Assembly: GCA_013398175.1 (NCBI GenBank)
Contig: VZRZ01006460.1
Coordinates: forward strand, 475,863-539,862
Source: Climacteris rufus
Lineage: Eukaryota > Chordata > Aves > Passeriformes > Climacteridae
Length of the DNA stretch: 64,000 bases
Direction: 5' to 3'
Below the pieces are notes generated by a model. That model was not told where the DNA came from. It saw only the letters and a program-made list of their open reading frames with translations, and did no database searches. The stretch's first letter is position 1. Each line of letters begins with the position of its first letter. Made by a program: the position numbers and the translations under genes. This document shows positions 13,501-25,219 of this stretch, piece after piece.

Positions 13501-14720
13501 TGACACAGAGAAGGAAGGTACTTCTGCTTGTCAGAGTAGACTGAACTCTAGAGGTTGAACATCTGCTGCTTTTTCTGAAGGTTTCAGACCTTTTCCCGAT
13601 TAGTATTGCCCCATGTAATGGTAGCTTGCCAAACAAATTATAGAAATTTCAGGCTTAATAAATACCACAAGAGCCACAAGTTCAAGTTTGATTCTGTTTT
13701 AGTTTTGCATGCTACAACATGAAATTAATCTACTAGTGCATCTTCAAGTGCTTTCCAAATCACTCTACTGATTATTGCACACTTCTCTATGTTTACAAAA
13801 GATTTAAAGTCATTGTTTCTCTAGGTGCTCCTCTTTCTATAGCCCTAAGTTATTGTCTTATAGTGGGTTTTGAAACTGTGAGAAACAATTTGCATTAACT
13901 TCACAGCTATAATTTATAAGGAACATAATGAGTCATTGTGACAGGCTGTCCGCCTTTGTTCTTTGCTACTTCCTTCTTTCTAAATGGAATTTTCTTAGAA
14001 AAAAATACTCATTTTGATAGATAGCTTTGGGACTCAAAAAAAAATTGGAACATTTCTGGAAAGTAGTGTGATTCAAAGACAAAGTTTGACCAAAGAACAA
14101 AGAGTTTAAGAGACTGTGTTCAATTTAGTGCTGAAACCTAAAATAAGATTTGTGTAAAGGGTATTATCCATTCTTTACAAACACTGCCACCCATATACTC
14201 ATATGCTTACACCTATTGCCTAACAATGGCTTGGTGATTGCAGCAGTGAAAGTAGCAGAAAACTCTAGCTCACAGAAATGTTTGCACTTCGCAACACTTA
14301 GGGTTTGGTCAGGCAGCTGGATTTAAGGGCAGACTTAATAAGCAATTTTATCTCCCTGAAATAAAACTCTCTTTCATTTGAAGACTTCTTATCTCATTTC
14401 CAAACACAAACATTACAGAGTGTGAAAGAATAGTATGTTCTGTCTGGTTTTGAACCTCTTTGAAAAACAAAAATGTAAGATAAAATGTGGACAACAGGGC
14501 CATCATGTTTGGAACCCCGTAATTATTTAGATTGCTTAGAGCCCATAAACTGACATGTGAAACACACCCAGCACAAATATCTTTTGCTCCTTTCTAATTT
14601 CACGTTGGAATAAATTATTTTATTTCTCTCTCTCTTGAGCTTTCATAAATCATTGCTTTTTCCCTCACTGAAGATGTGCATGTTGGATGGAGAAGCCACA
14701 CAGGGCACTGGGTCCCCAGC

Positions 14721-14757
14721 AGTTCTCATTTACACCAGTCTGACCAAAGGGCCAGAA
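14721..14757 (+). repeat. Possible ancient amniote repeat fragment
   Basis: The phrase TTCTCATTTACACCAGTCTG resembles the 'ctcatttacaccagtgtaa' part of a dispersed amniote repeat. Fewer than 40 bases match, so the call is weak. Confidence 0.2.
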
Positions 14758-16450
14758 GGGGCTGGCTTGCTTTCATGGTGTGGGATTTCTCACAAACAGC
14801 CTTAATGGACAAATGTTTCACAACCCTCTTCTGAATAAGGGGTACCATTGACTATAGCTTACAATCACCTTCTACTGACAACTTTCCTAGACACAGACAC
14901 CAAATTTTGTTCATGTTTCCATATTGAATACAGCATTTCTGTTTCAAGTGTTTAAAGAAAACATTGGGCTTCACTAGATGTAGACAGAGATGCAGCTCTT
15001 GAATGAGGCTGGGTCAGCAGCACTGAGCTGGTCTTTCAACAGATTTCATTGTGGGTAGAAATAAGTTCTTGTGACTTGGTTCAGAAAAGCATGCGAGTGC
15101 TGTTAGACCTAGACAGCACCTTAGAATTACTAATGAGTTTTAAAGACTTCCCCTGAACAGGGTCTTATGGACTAATTTGTGCTATGTGTGAGAGATGCTG
15201 AGTTCATCTCTAGTTCCAATATGAGTGGCCATAAATAAATATCTATATTTATATAAATGCACTCACACATATATACAACAATCATGGGTTTATGATTAGC
15301 TGAGGCTGACTATCTGACTAAGATGATAGTAGGATGAATCATTGCCACACCAAATTTGCTCAAGGTCAGACTTGTTTTCTGCTTTCTTTTTCCTTCATAA
15401 TATGGCTTTTATTCAAGGTGATCTGTCTAAAGTATGAAAAAACCCCAAGAACTGTCTTTGAAAATGTGGGTTATTTGCATAAGTAAACCTTTTAAAGGAA
15501 AAGAATACATGCATTATATTTATCTGGTGGTATCTTTTTATCCCTCTTCTTTATTTTTTTTTCCACCCACATTTAGGATCCAACTTTCTCATGTGAAACC
15601 ACTGAGGTCTTTTTTCTGCTGTAGACACAACACAAATGTCCTGTTAGACATTCATTGTGTGACTCATGTGCCATAATGTGGAGAGATCTAGAATACTCAG
15701 CCTGAAAAAAGTGGCAGGGAAAATGTTCACAGTCAGGAGTTCCTCATGTAAGTCAGGAGCAGCTCTGAAAATAAGCAGAGTTATGTACATGTAAAACAGC
15801 ACCAGGTCTTTCATTTGGCAGATGCAAGGCTATAACATACAAACGATGAAGATTAAGTGAAGTGGGTTTTGAATTAGGAACAAAAAGAACAAAAGTAAAT
15901 ATTCTTCTCCAACCAGGCAATTTGAGTAACATCCTGAGGGAAAAAAATTATGTCTCGTGTGTCTGTGCTGAAGTGAAACCAGCACATCCCTGTCACATTA
16001 GCATGACATCAGAATCAAGTCCAGTAAACTCAGAAGAAATTGTTTCTCAAATCCCACTTCTAAAAGTTTTCTGGATAACTGGTGCCATTTACTGATACAT
16101 TTCTAATGGTTTCCTTAAAAGCATATCCATCATCAGTTGCACAGAGTCCCTGAACGCCCTAGGGTTAAGCTATTCCTGTACCCACAGCTGAAATGAGGAC
16201 ATTTGACAAGATACCAGATGAGTTTCCTGGCATCTCAAAACTTCCACCTCTCTCTCATTTGAAAATCTGGGGTATTTTTCCATGGCAGTCACTTGCCTGT
16301 TTGTTTTTGCATACACAAAAATTATGATTGTTGCAACAAATTGAGCTGAATCATGGGTGAAAGTGGTCCAGGAGATGCAGCAGAGGTTCAAGAAGTGACA
16401 AGGGGCATAGACTGTTTTGCCCTGTGGACTGGAGCTAGGTTGGGCAACCT

Positions 16451-16580
16451 GCAGGCTCTTTCCAGCTGTACCACTGGCTCATTATTTCATCCACAGCAAA
16501 GTCTGTCACCTCTCTGCCTTCCTCATGTCCCTGTCTTACCCAGTTGAATTACAAGCCACTTGAGCAGCAGAGGGACCATA
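16451..16580 (-). repeat. Probable MIR/L2-related SINE in reverse orientation
   Basis: Read on the plus strand it follows the reverse complement of MIR-like elements: 'ctctttccagctgtaccactggctca', then 'gtctgtcacctctctgccttcctcatg' (compare 'gtcacttaacctctctgtgcctcagtttcc'), then an L2-like phrase 'attacaagccacttgagcagcagagggaccat'. The order is right but divergence is high. It is an ancient fossil if real. Confidence 0.45.
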
Positions 16581-17775
16581 TTAAGTCCCTGAGACCTCTG
16601 CCCTGGCTGGTGCCTTCTGGTTTTCTGGTGAGAGGGCAGGTGGCCCCAACAGTAGGCAGAGGTGGGGAGAGGCAGCAGCAGATGTCTCTGTCCTGATGCA
16701 CATCAGCCCAGGATTCCCAGTCAGCAGTTGCTCTGTCCTGCACCCAGGCTGATGTACGCCCAGGCAAGTCAAATGGCTGGAGCAGGCCCCAGCCTCTGCC
16801 CACAGGGAGGGATGGAAGTGATGATTAGCTGAGCACACTGTGCTCGGCCACCTCATCAATCCTCTGCTCAGTGACTTCCAGACAGATGAAAGAGGTGGAC
16901 CTGGAGCAGAGACATGCTGCAGGCTGGCAGTTCTGGGGACTGGCTCTCACCGATCAGAAGGTGTTTCTGGGTTATCTCTAACAATTAATGTGTCTCACTG
17001 TGGGATTTCACCCTGTAGGGAGGAGAAAGATTGATTTTTCATCTCTGACTAAGACATAGTCCGTTTTCACATGTGAAATTACATCACTGCCTGAAATACA
17101 ATGACCTGTCTGGTGATATTCGGTACCATGACTTCAAAATTCACAATACCAGATTGTGACACAGGGACACTACTGTGATATTGAGGTATCTGCAATATGA
17201 GTCTTGTACACTGCGTGTCTGTGCCTTCACCATGAATGTCTCCTTCTCCTGCAGCACAGGTGTCATGGTACTGCTGGCAAAACTACACTCCCCAGCCAAG
17301 ACAGAGGAGTGGCATTCTCTTCTCCCTCCCAACAGTGCCATTCCCACCCCAGGGCAGTGATGGCACCAGGCAGATTGCCCAATTCTGGGGGGAGTACAGG
17401 ACCCAGGGATGGAGCTAGTGGGCTCCATATCTTATTATGGATTCATGTCTAGGATTAGGTACTTGTTAGCTAGTTCTGGACCAAGCAGGGATTTTCGAAA
17501 ACTGTAGTACAGAAGGCTAGCAAGAAGGGGAAGAAAATGTTCAGTACTTTCACTGTCCACTATTGTCCTTCCTGTCCAAGGGTACATGATATCACAGAAC
17601 CTGGTGATATCAGGATTCCTCCTGGTATTAGCAACAGTAAATATTAAAATCACAATGTCTAAACCCTGACTGAACCAAACAGAACCAGGAAAGTGTAAGA
17701 GGCAGGATCCTTTGGCCTTTTATAATAAGTACAGTTCATGAAGAATTTCTTTCTGGATTATATTCTTCTATTACC

Positions 17776-18038
17776 GCGATGCCTGTTATTACGGCTTATC
17801 CCGGTAATCAGTCGAAGACGCAGAAATAATGAGAGCTGGACTTCGGGCTGTGTTCAGAGCAAGGGCGGAAAAAGGGGGAAACCCCTTTCGTTTAATTCTT
17901 ATATACACTTTTAGAAATCACAGATCATTGGAGAAAGTTAACACTTTCGTCTCTAACTATATTGGTTAAAAGAAGTGTCCGTCAAAGGGATCTGTGTCCA
18001 TGGGAAAGGAATGTAAAAAGATAATTTTTACAACAACA
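17776..18038 (-). mobile_element. LTR-like, CpG-rich retroelement fragment
   Basis: This piece stands out from its surroundings: eleven CpG dinucleotides fall in about 200 bases (17776-17972), where neighbours have almost none. On the minus strand it has an AACCAAT box (17961-17967) followed about 60 bases downstream by TATATAAG (17898-17905), the layout of a polymerase II promoter in an LTR U3. A CpG-rich, U5-like stretch with repeated GGTAAT/GTAATA phrases follows. One boundary choice gives TG...CA ends at 18038 and 17784, but I see no target-site duplication and no AATAAA, so the ends are uncertain. No retroviral coding sequence is adjacent. Alternatives are a solo LTR with eroded ends, a truncated LTR, or an unrelated CpG-rich regulatory element. 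High CpG suggests relatively recent arrival or protection from methylation. Confidence 0.45.
17898..17967 (-). promoter_or_regulatory. CCAAT and TATA motifs of the LTR-like piece
   Basis: Minus-strand AACCAAT (17961-17967) and TATATAAG (17898-17905) are spaced about 60 bases apart, as in many LTR promoters. Transcription would run leftwards with a start expected near 17870. Activity is not demonstrated. Confidence 0.35.
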
Positions 18039-18039
18039 T

Positions 18040-21000
18040 AGCTATGTTTACAGAAATTGTCCTTGAGACTGTCTAACAGAGAAAACTAGCTATTTTACAG
18101 TGAAAAATGGGCAACATTCTTCTGAACAGTCTTGTTTGCTTTGACACTTTCATTGTTCTCTTTGACCTGAGATAGAATTTCTTTTAAGATCAGAGAGAAA
18201 ACGAAACTAGCAAAGAGCCTGAGGTCTGAATTTTGCCACAATCTGGAGAACACAACTGAACCTATCTGACATGTCCCATACAGGACAGGAAATTTGAAAA
18301 TCATAGTCTCTCATCTCCTGAGAATGCAGTGGCATCCAGTCTCATGGCTGTTCCAAGCATTTCGTCTCCTTCCTCTCTCAGATTTCAAAATTTCAGTGCT
18401 GCAAGCCTAAAAGCAGGAAAGTCTAGGAAAATGCAAGAACAATGAACTTTTTCAACTAACAAAATTATATCTATCCTCATCAATATTCCTTAATTTTCAG
18501 AACAGGTGCAGCTTTGTGTGGCTGCAAGTTCACTTCTTAGTTTGACAGGAAAAACAAATGAAATTGATAAAACTATAATAGTGACAGCACAAATATTTTG
18601 AGTTTACTTTGATATCAGTGCAGAATTTTTCAAGTCAGAAAAGAGTCAGACAAACAAATTAAAGAAAAATAACCCCTTTTTCTTTTCAGACATTTCTAAT
18701 TGTTTATTCTGGCCCTTTTCTTTTTTAACGTGGCTTCATTTAAGCAGGCTGGTCCCAAGATGACAAGTTACATTTCCGTGATCCTGCAAGGTGTTGAGCA
18801 TCTCCCTTTGATTCAGGAGAGATCAGAAGTGTTAACTCACCTTCAGCTCTTTGGGACTATCTCTGCATGGGAACACATGCTTTAGCTCCTTGTGGGTTTA
18901 GGGCCAGCAGGTCAGTGCTTTGTGAGGCTTGCAACATTTCTGTACCTTGGTTCGCAGCATCAACTGCTTGGACAACACATGCTCCAAAGCACAAAACCAT
19001 TGTAAATTGTACTGTCCACCCAAAGTAGCTGTGCAACAACATGAAGAAAGAGATTGCATTAAATTCTACCTGATAGGAAACACTTTTGCTTGGCTGAGCT
19101 TCCATTAAGTGGATAATCCAGTGGAATGCATTTTTATGCCTGAGGATTTGACTTGCACATGTATGTGGTCTTCAGTGAACTCTCCTAAAAACAGAACAAT
19201 TTTTTAACTGCAGAACACTTTTTCAACTGAAACTGTGCCTACAACAAAAGAAGGATAATCGTTGATGGATTTTTTTAAGACTGCCTTTGTTTCCAAAATT
19301 TTATTGTATTTGTTGAAGCTGTTAAAAATCTATTTCTACTTGACACTCCTGAGACAAAAAAAACCATACAGGGGCAAGGAGGATGCTTATCTCAGACTAT
19401 TGATTTTGAATTACATATGCTACATGCTGCAGTAAGGCTGTAAAACCTTATGCAAATGAGTAATTTTGCACAGCTGAATCACCCTTGCTGAGCCAATATT
19501 TATCAATTACATACAATCCAGCAGACCAATGAATTGGCTAGGGCTTATTCATGTTCATAAATCTTTGTAACCCTAGGGCTTTGTTTTCTTCCAGACAAAC
19601 TCAGAACTCTAAAAGATGATGAAAAATAATAATATAAGGTAAATGAAGAGAAGATAAGGGAAGGGGTGGGAAAAATCGCATATTTATCTAGGTAAGACCA
19701 AGAAGAGATGGAAGGAGAATGGCAGGGTTGACATAAATAGAAGATCAGGCTGAATTTCAGTAACTCTGACAGTCATGGATCATGGCAGCCAAATCCTGAA
19801 CTCAGATCTTACTCAGGAGACTGTTCCCTAGTAAAACTATAATAGTATTAGACTTAGAAATCTCAAATACTGTAAAAGTAACAGAATTCCAGCGCAATAA
19901 ATAGGGAGGGAATTCTAGACAGTAGGACTAGTAGCCTAGGGGTAAAAAAACGATTTTGGCAGATTCTGGTCTTAGCTATGTGAGGTTTTTACATACACAT
20001 TTCCAGTAGGTTGCTTGCTTCACAGTAACCTGGCAAAAATGAGGTCAGACTAATACATACCTCTGATTTCCCTTGTAAAATTACCATAGACTACAACGTA
20101 AGGATAATCCACCATTCCAAAGCTTAATGTAATTTCCATTCATGAGGGAATCATTAAAGTGTAAAAGGTATCAGGCCTTTCAACTTTTTTAACATGGCAA
20201 AGAACAGCTCAGTAAATGCAGTTTGTCCCACTGGGAAAAGGAGTAAAAGGAGCTTTTGCCAAAGTTTGTTGGGACATGAGGTCAGCCTAGCTAATTAGAG
20301 TCCCAGAAAAAGTATTACATGATTCTCAGACATAAACAACCCTGTTTGAAAGTCAAAATGCACTGTGAAAAGTGGCTTCAAAATTATTTAAGACATTTAG
20401 AAAGCAGAATAGTAGATGTTCAATGACCATTCAACAGCTGCACAAAAATAAAACCCCAGTTCACTGCCTGTTTGCAGATGCAGCTCCAGCTTCAGCAAGG
20501 ACCACTTTATGGTCCATCAACCTTCAGCAAGGTCATGAACAGCTTTCTGCAAATCAGTAACAGGAATTAGCACCTCCACATGCTTAGGGAAATGCTACAC
20601 TTGCACAAGAGATTATATAAAAATACTTAGTGGTCAACCAAGCCATAACTGCTTTGAAGAACTTGTTGAAGTTTTGCTCTGTATCAGATTAGGTGTTAGC
20701 AGCTTGATGACTGATGGCAAACGGTGTGCTGATATTGTTATTTGGGGAATAGGTTTCCTTCCAGCCGCCTCAAAGAATCTGACAATTTCTCCCACTTTGG
20801 TTCACTTGCTGCTGATTCACTTGAACATAAAACTCTAGGCACTCATAAAGGTCTATGGATTGCAATTTTATTGGAGGTCTATAGGCTCAATTAAAGTGGT
20901 TGTTTAACATAAAGAATAAGAGACCATCTGGAACGAGAACCAGAGGTGGCCAAAATCTCTCTCTTTGAAAAATGGCACTGCAGTGAGTTACCTACTTAAG

Positions 21001-24000
21001 TGACTTTTGACATAGTCAATATTTAAACCTGAACAGTCTTAAGATATCTTAGAAAGCAGTATTAAGAGTAAGCATTTTTAATACAACATCACCAAAAATT
21101 AACTGGAAATGGGCTCCACTTTGTTCTAGAGTTCATACAAAGAGAAAGTGAAAGACAGTCACTGTGGTGAACAGCTTGAATCTAGACAGCTAAAATGGGC
21201 ACCAAAGGAGTGCAATAGATTAATGTAAAAATAATAATGGGTTTTGAGAAAGATGGGGAAACACAGACCATATCACACCCATTCCCAAGTGCATCTTCTG
21301 TCTTTTTCCTGTGCCATGCTCAGTTTTCAAGGAGTCCTCAGGGCCAAACAGGATCACAGTGTTCATGGAAAAGTTTCAAGGCATATGTTTCTTATCACAG
21401 AAGACTTACAAAGCAGTGTGACAAACTACAGAGGTTCTCTACAACCATGTAAACACACTTGCTTTATTAGCTGAACTACAGCTTGGACTGTGGCAGTCCA
21501 AGGCAACAAAGGAATGAAAACCATTTTTCTTCCTTTATATCACAGAGAGAGTGAAGGATATGTGTAATGAACAACTGATAAGTAAGCCATTCAGTGAATG
21601 GACCTAGGATACAGGTCCATTTCTCCTGTTGAAGTCTCCAAGAGTCCCTCTCACATCTCCTTGTGCACAGATGTTGAGTTTAGAGGAAGTCATTGTGCTC
21701 TTCCTCCTGACTCCATCACTGCAGGGACTCCACTGTGGGTCTGCAGCTCAGCCATGATACTGGGGCAGAAAGGATGGGACCATGTCTAGCAGGTGTATTT
21801 ATTCCTTTCCTTGAAGTATCTGTTGTCCTTGCTGCAGAGGCTCGACATCTCAGTGGCTTTGATGTGGTCACCAGGCAACTTGGGAGAAAAATTTTAGATT
21901 ATTTCGACTGACTTTAAGGAAAAAAGTAATAAAAATCACTTTACTATATGTAACAGCAGTACAAACTTCAGGCCTTTTTCTCCTGTCACTGGCATCAGCA
22001 GCAAATCTCCAGGACTCACAACTCAAGGTTTTCCAGGATCGAGCCTTTTGTAAGCTTCCACTAACAATGTTGCTAGCCAATCTGACCAATCAGGTGCCTC
22101 ACCATCCCAGCCCTCCATTGCACATCAGGGGCTGGAACAGTGAAAACTGTGTCAAATAAAACTGTTAGAAAGGACTTGCTTTTCAAGGGTATGCACCAAG
22201 CCCTTCAACAGCAGAAGATCAACCCATTTCACACTGAGTCCACAAACTACAGGAAAACTAATCTGAGTGTTGGCTAGCTTGGGATCCATAGCCTTCCTGT
22301 GAGAGCTGATACACTGCCCTGTGTGTGTGCTCTCCATGCACCTCGTTTCTTCCAGATCTCCTTCTTGGCAGAGCCCGAATGTGACTATTCCCCTGACTTG
22401 CGCTGTCTGCAAAGACAAGGTGTTGGGGGAGCTTCGTGCTCTCCTGGTCCCCCTAGACTGGTCCCAAGAAGCTCCAGATTTCAAGGAGGGTTGCAGCTGC
22501 AGCTGCAAAGTACTGATCTGGATCCAAATTTCCCAAAGCAGTGCTCAGATGATTTAGTTCCTTGTTGAAAGGAGGCAGCACTGAATTTTAAAACTGAAAT
22601 CAGAGCCAAACTTCCTCAAAGTCTGGGAATGTTCTGATCTAGTGGGTTTGGTTTGAGCCCATCTTTAATATGAACCATATAGAAACAGGGTCCAAATCTG
22701 CTTTCATTTCCATTCACTTCACATGAGAACAGGTTGGAAAACTTTCTTGCAATATAAGTTTGTCAGAAAAGGCCAGTAAGGTCAACCAGTTATTCTCATA
22801 CTCTATAAATTGCAAGGCAAATTTCTTCTTGAACATATTTTAAAAGCTAGATAGTTCTTATCCCAACAAAGATGTTTCCAATAGTTTGCATTTTCATAAT
22901 TTCTGTACAGATTTATGCTGTTACCTTATTCATGATGCATCATGTTTTCATGACATAGTGGCAGTTTTCTGACATATTGTGCAAGCCTGCATATTATTAT
23001 GGATATATCATTAAAGCATGATCATAACTGATAGAGTCCATTCCTTTTATTTTATGTGTGGCACCTCTGTCTAATATGAACTGACATGGCTTGTCCTTTT
23101 TTCCATCTCAATGTGCATCTTGTGGGAAAATTTGACAAATAATGTACAGATATACCGTGATATTTTATATTATTCTAATAAAAATACATGGATGAAAAGT
23201 TATTCAAAACAAAATCTTAAATCTAAATATGATGTATGTATATTCTTTACATTCTATACATTTTAAAATGTCCTAGAAAGGAATTCTTGCCGAAATCTTG
23301 CTTCAAGGTAACTTCTGGAATTTCTTGGTTTGATTTGATTTGGAAGAAAAACAATCAATGACCAGTGAGATGGAAAAGCCAAATAGGATGCATTCAACTT
23401 TACCTGTACCTACACAGGGTGTACAGATTTAGACCCAAATTTATCTTGGAAATGAGAAACCTGTCTATGGAAGTGAAACAGCCTTTGAACAGAAAACTGC
23501 AAAAGCCAAACAAAAATAAAATCCCTTTCTAAAATACCGCTAAATGAAAGACCAAATGTAGCTATGATGCAGGTGGTGTACCTGCCCTGACATGGACCCA
23601 GCCTGGAGGGCAACCAGCATGGCATGACAGAGCAGAGGAGCAGCCATGCCCCCAGGCTGTAGCTGGCCTTCAGAGCAGTCCCAGTTACTAGAAACCCAGT
23701 TTACTCTTGGAAAAGCCAATTGTGTTCCCCAGTATCGCAGTTTAACCTGCAAGGTCAGAGCCGCCTCAGTCCTAACTGTGAAGGAATGCACTATATGCCA
23801 GACCAATATCTTCGGAGTTTTTAATGACCATGTGGTGTTAGGGCACAATACATGGAAAATTGCAGCCACAAAGAAGTCCACAAATGTGTGAACCCAGGTC
23901 AAATGTATGAGACCTGCTGTCTTGGCAACTAATTCACTGCATAATTCAGGCCACAAATTTTCCCAAAAGTTAAGCACTTTTGGCACATTAGCACATGCAG

Positions 24001-25180
24001 AGATCACCAACCAGACCTGGGGAAAATGACATGTGCAGTAGTAATTTTAAATGTTGCTGTTCAGGGGCATTGGTATCACACAACTTTTGACTATGTGCTT
24101 TAGGGTTTGTTTACTTTGTTTTGTTCAATTTTGGGCTATCCTAGGCAGGAACTTCCTGATTTGGGATCTTAGATAATACTTCCAACCACTTCCTTTTGGA
24201 TTTGACATATTTTCTATGCTCAGGGTTTTGCTACTACCATCAAATAGCAGGCTTACTTGCAGGAAATCACATTTCAGTCACCAACTATTAATTTATTGCG
24301 GTTAATGCTTTAATTTGTATTCACATTAGATTAAAACTGTTACTGTGATTATCTTAATCAGATACAAGATTCCTCACCGTGAGGAACCATCCACCTTTCA
24401 ACTGCACAATCCAGGAATAGCAACTAATTAATCAAAGAAAAGGATACAGTGTAGCTTATGTTCATAATATAGACATAAGTGGCATTAAAAGTTTGTGCTT
24501 AATTCACATTAAAATTATGGTGTAAGAAATAAGCCTCTTCACTTGGTCTGCCTAAGTAAGTCAGGTGCTTCCAAACCTATGCATTTTGCTCAGGATTCAC
24601 TAAGCAGAACAACATATCTCTGTATTTTCCAGCACCTATTGAGCTAGTATTGTGACCGTGTTCCTCACACTATGGGCAATTACTTCGTGCAGTAAATCAA
24701 GGACTTCTGGAGTGCACCAGACTTATAACACATGCTCAGACCATCTGGGCAAGACATGCATATGAATTCCCCAAAATCTGCATTGACAAAGTTTCCGGAG
24801 TGAAAAAGGAGGATATGTCCAAGAAAACCCAGATGTATGATAGCTTTAACTGAGTCTAATTGTAGGAGGAATTGTGACAGGGCAGGTTAGGTCACAGATG
24901 ACCATAATTCTTAGAAAAATACCTCACAAAACTCTAATAATCAGGTATGGCATGTATCAAAATTCAGTCTGGAAATGGTGACAACACACTCCAGACATAA
25001 AACATTATTGTCCCCTGGCAAGTTTCAAGTCCTAGTGGCAATACATGGAAGCATGAGCCCTTCTTAAAAGCAAAGGGACAAAAGAACAATAAAAACCAAT
25101 TTTGCCAATGTATTTTTTCTTCATATATTTTTTTAAAACAGCTAGAATCAGAATGTTAGTTTGTGCAAAAGCATCTAAGT
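18040..25180. other. Unassigned non-coding DNA with one conserved-looking stretch
   Basis: No gene or clear repeat was found. The longest minus-strand frame (23540-24010, 156 codons) has no recognised domain and no good splice signals. The stretch 19440-19590 is conserved-looking (listed separately). At 24280-24365 there is an AT-rich segment with several homeodomain-type TAAT/ATTA cores. Confidence 0.55.
19440..19590. promoter_or_regulatory. Candidate conserved non-coding element with octamer motif
   Basis: An ATGCAAAT octamer (19450-19457), the classic POU-domain factor site, sits among AT-rich motifs including CCAATATTTA, CAATTACATA, CCAATGAATTGG and TTCATGTTCATAAAT. Dense ordered motifs without simple repetition are typical of vertebrate enhancers, but conservation cannot be seen from one sequence. 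This is a suggestion only. Confidence 0.2.
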
Positions 25181-25219
25181 TACTAGAAATATACACTATA
25201 TATACTAGAAGTATACACC
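25181..25219 (+). repeat. Two-copy 22-bp tandem duplication
   Basis: TACTAGAAATATACACT at 25181-25197 recurs with two changes at 25203-25219 (TACTAGAAGTATACACC), a period of 22 bases. It is probably a replication-slippage duplication. Confidence 0.6.

Larger units (their letters stand above)
5889..16450. other. Unassigned non-coding DNA
   Basis: No gene, RNA gene or clear mobile element was found. AT-rich runs are common (for example 8880-9200, 10175-10270). A pyrimidine-rich stretch lies at about 7440-7565, rich in TTTC/TTCC steps, and a T-rich one at about 9815-9885. The frame at 7332-7871 (179 codons, plus) runs through the pyrimidine tract and encodes mainly F, S and L, so it is compositional. 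A possible old repeat fragment sits at 14721-14757. Confidence 0.6.

Noticed and set aside
23540..24010. 156-codon minus-strand frame
   Set aside because: No recognisable protein features, and an 81-codon plus frame is open across the same bases. Likely fortuitous.
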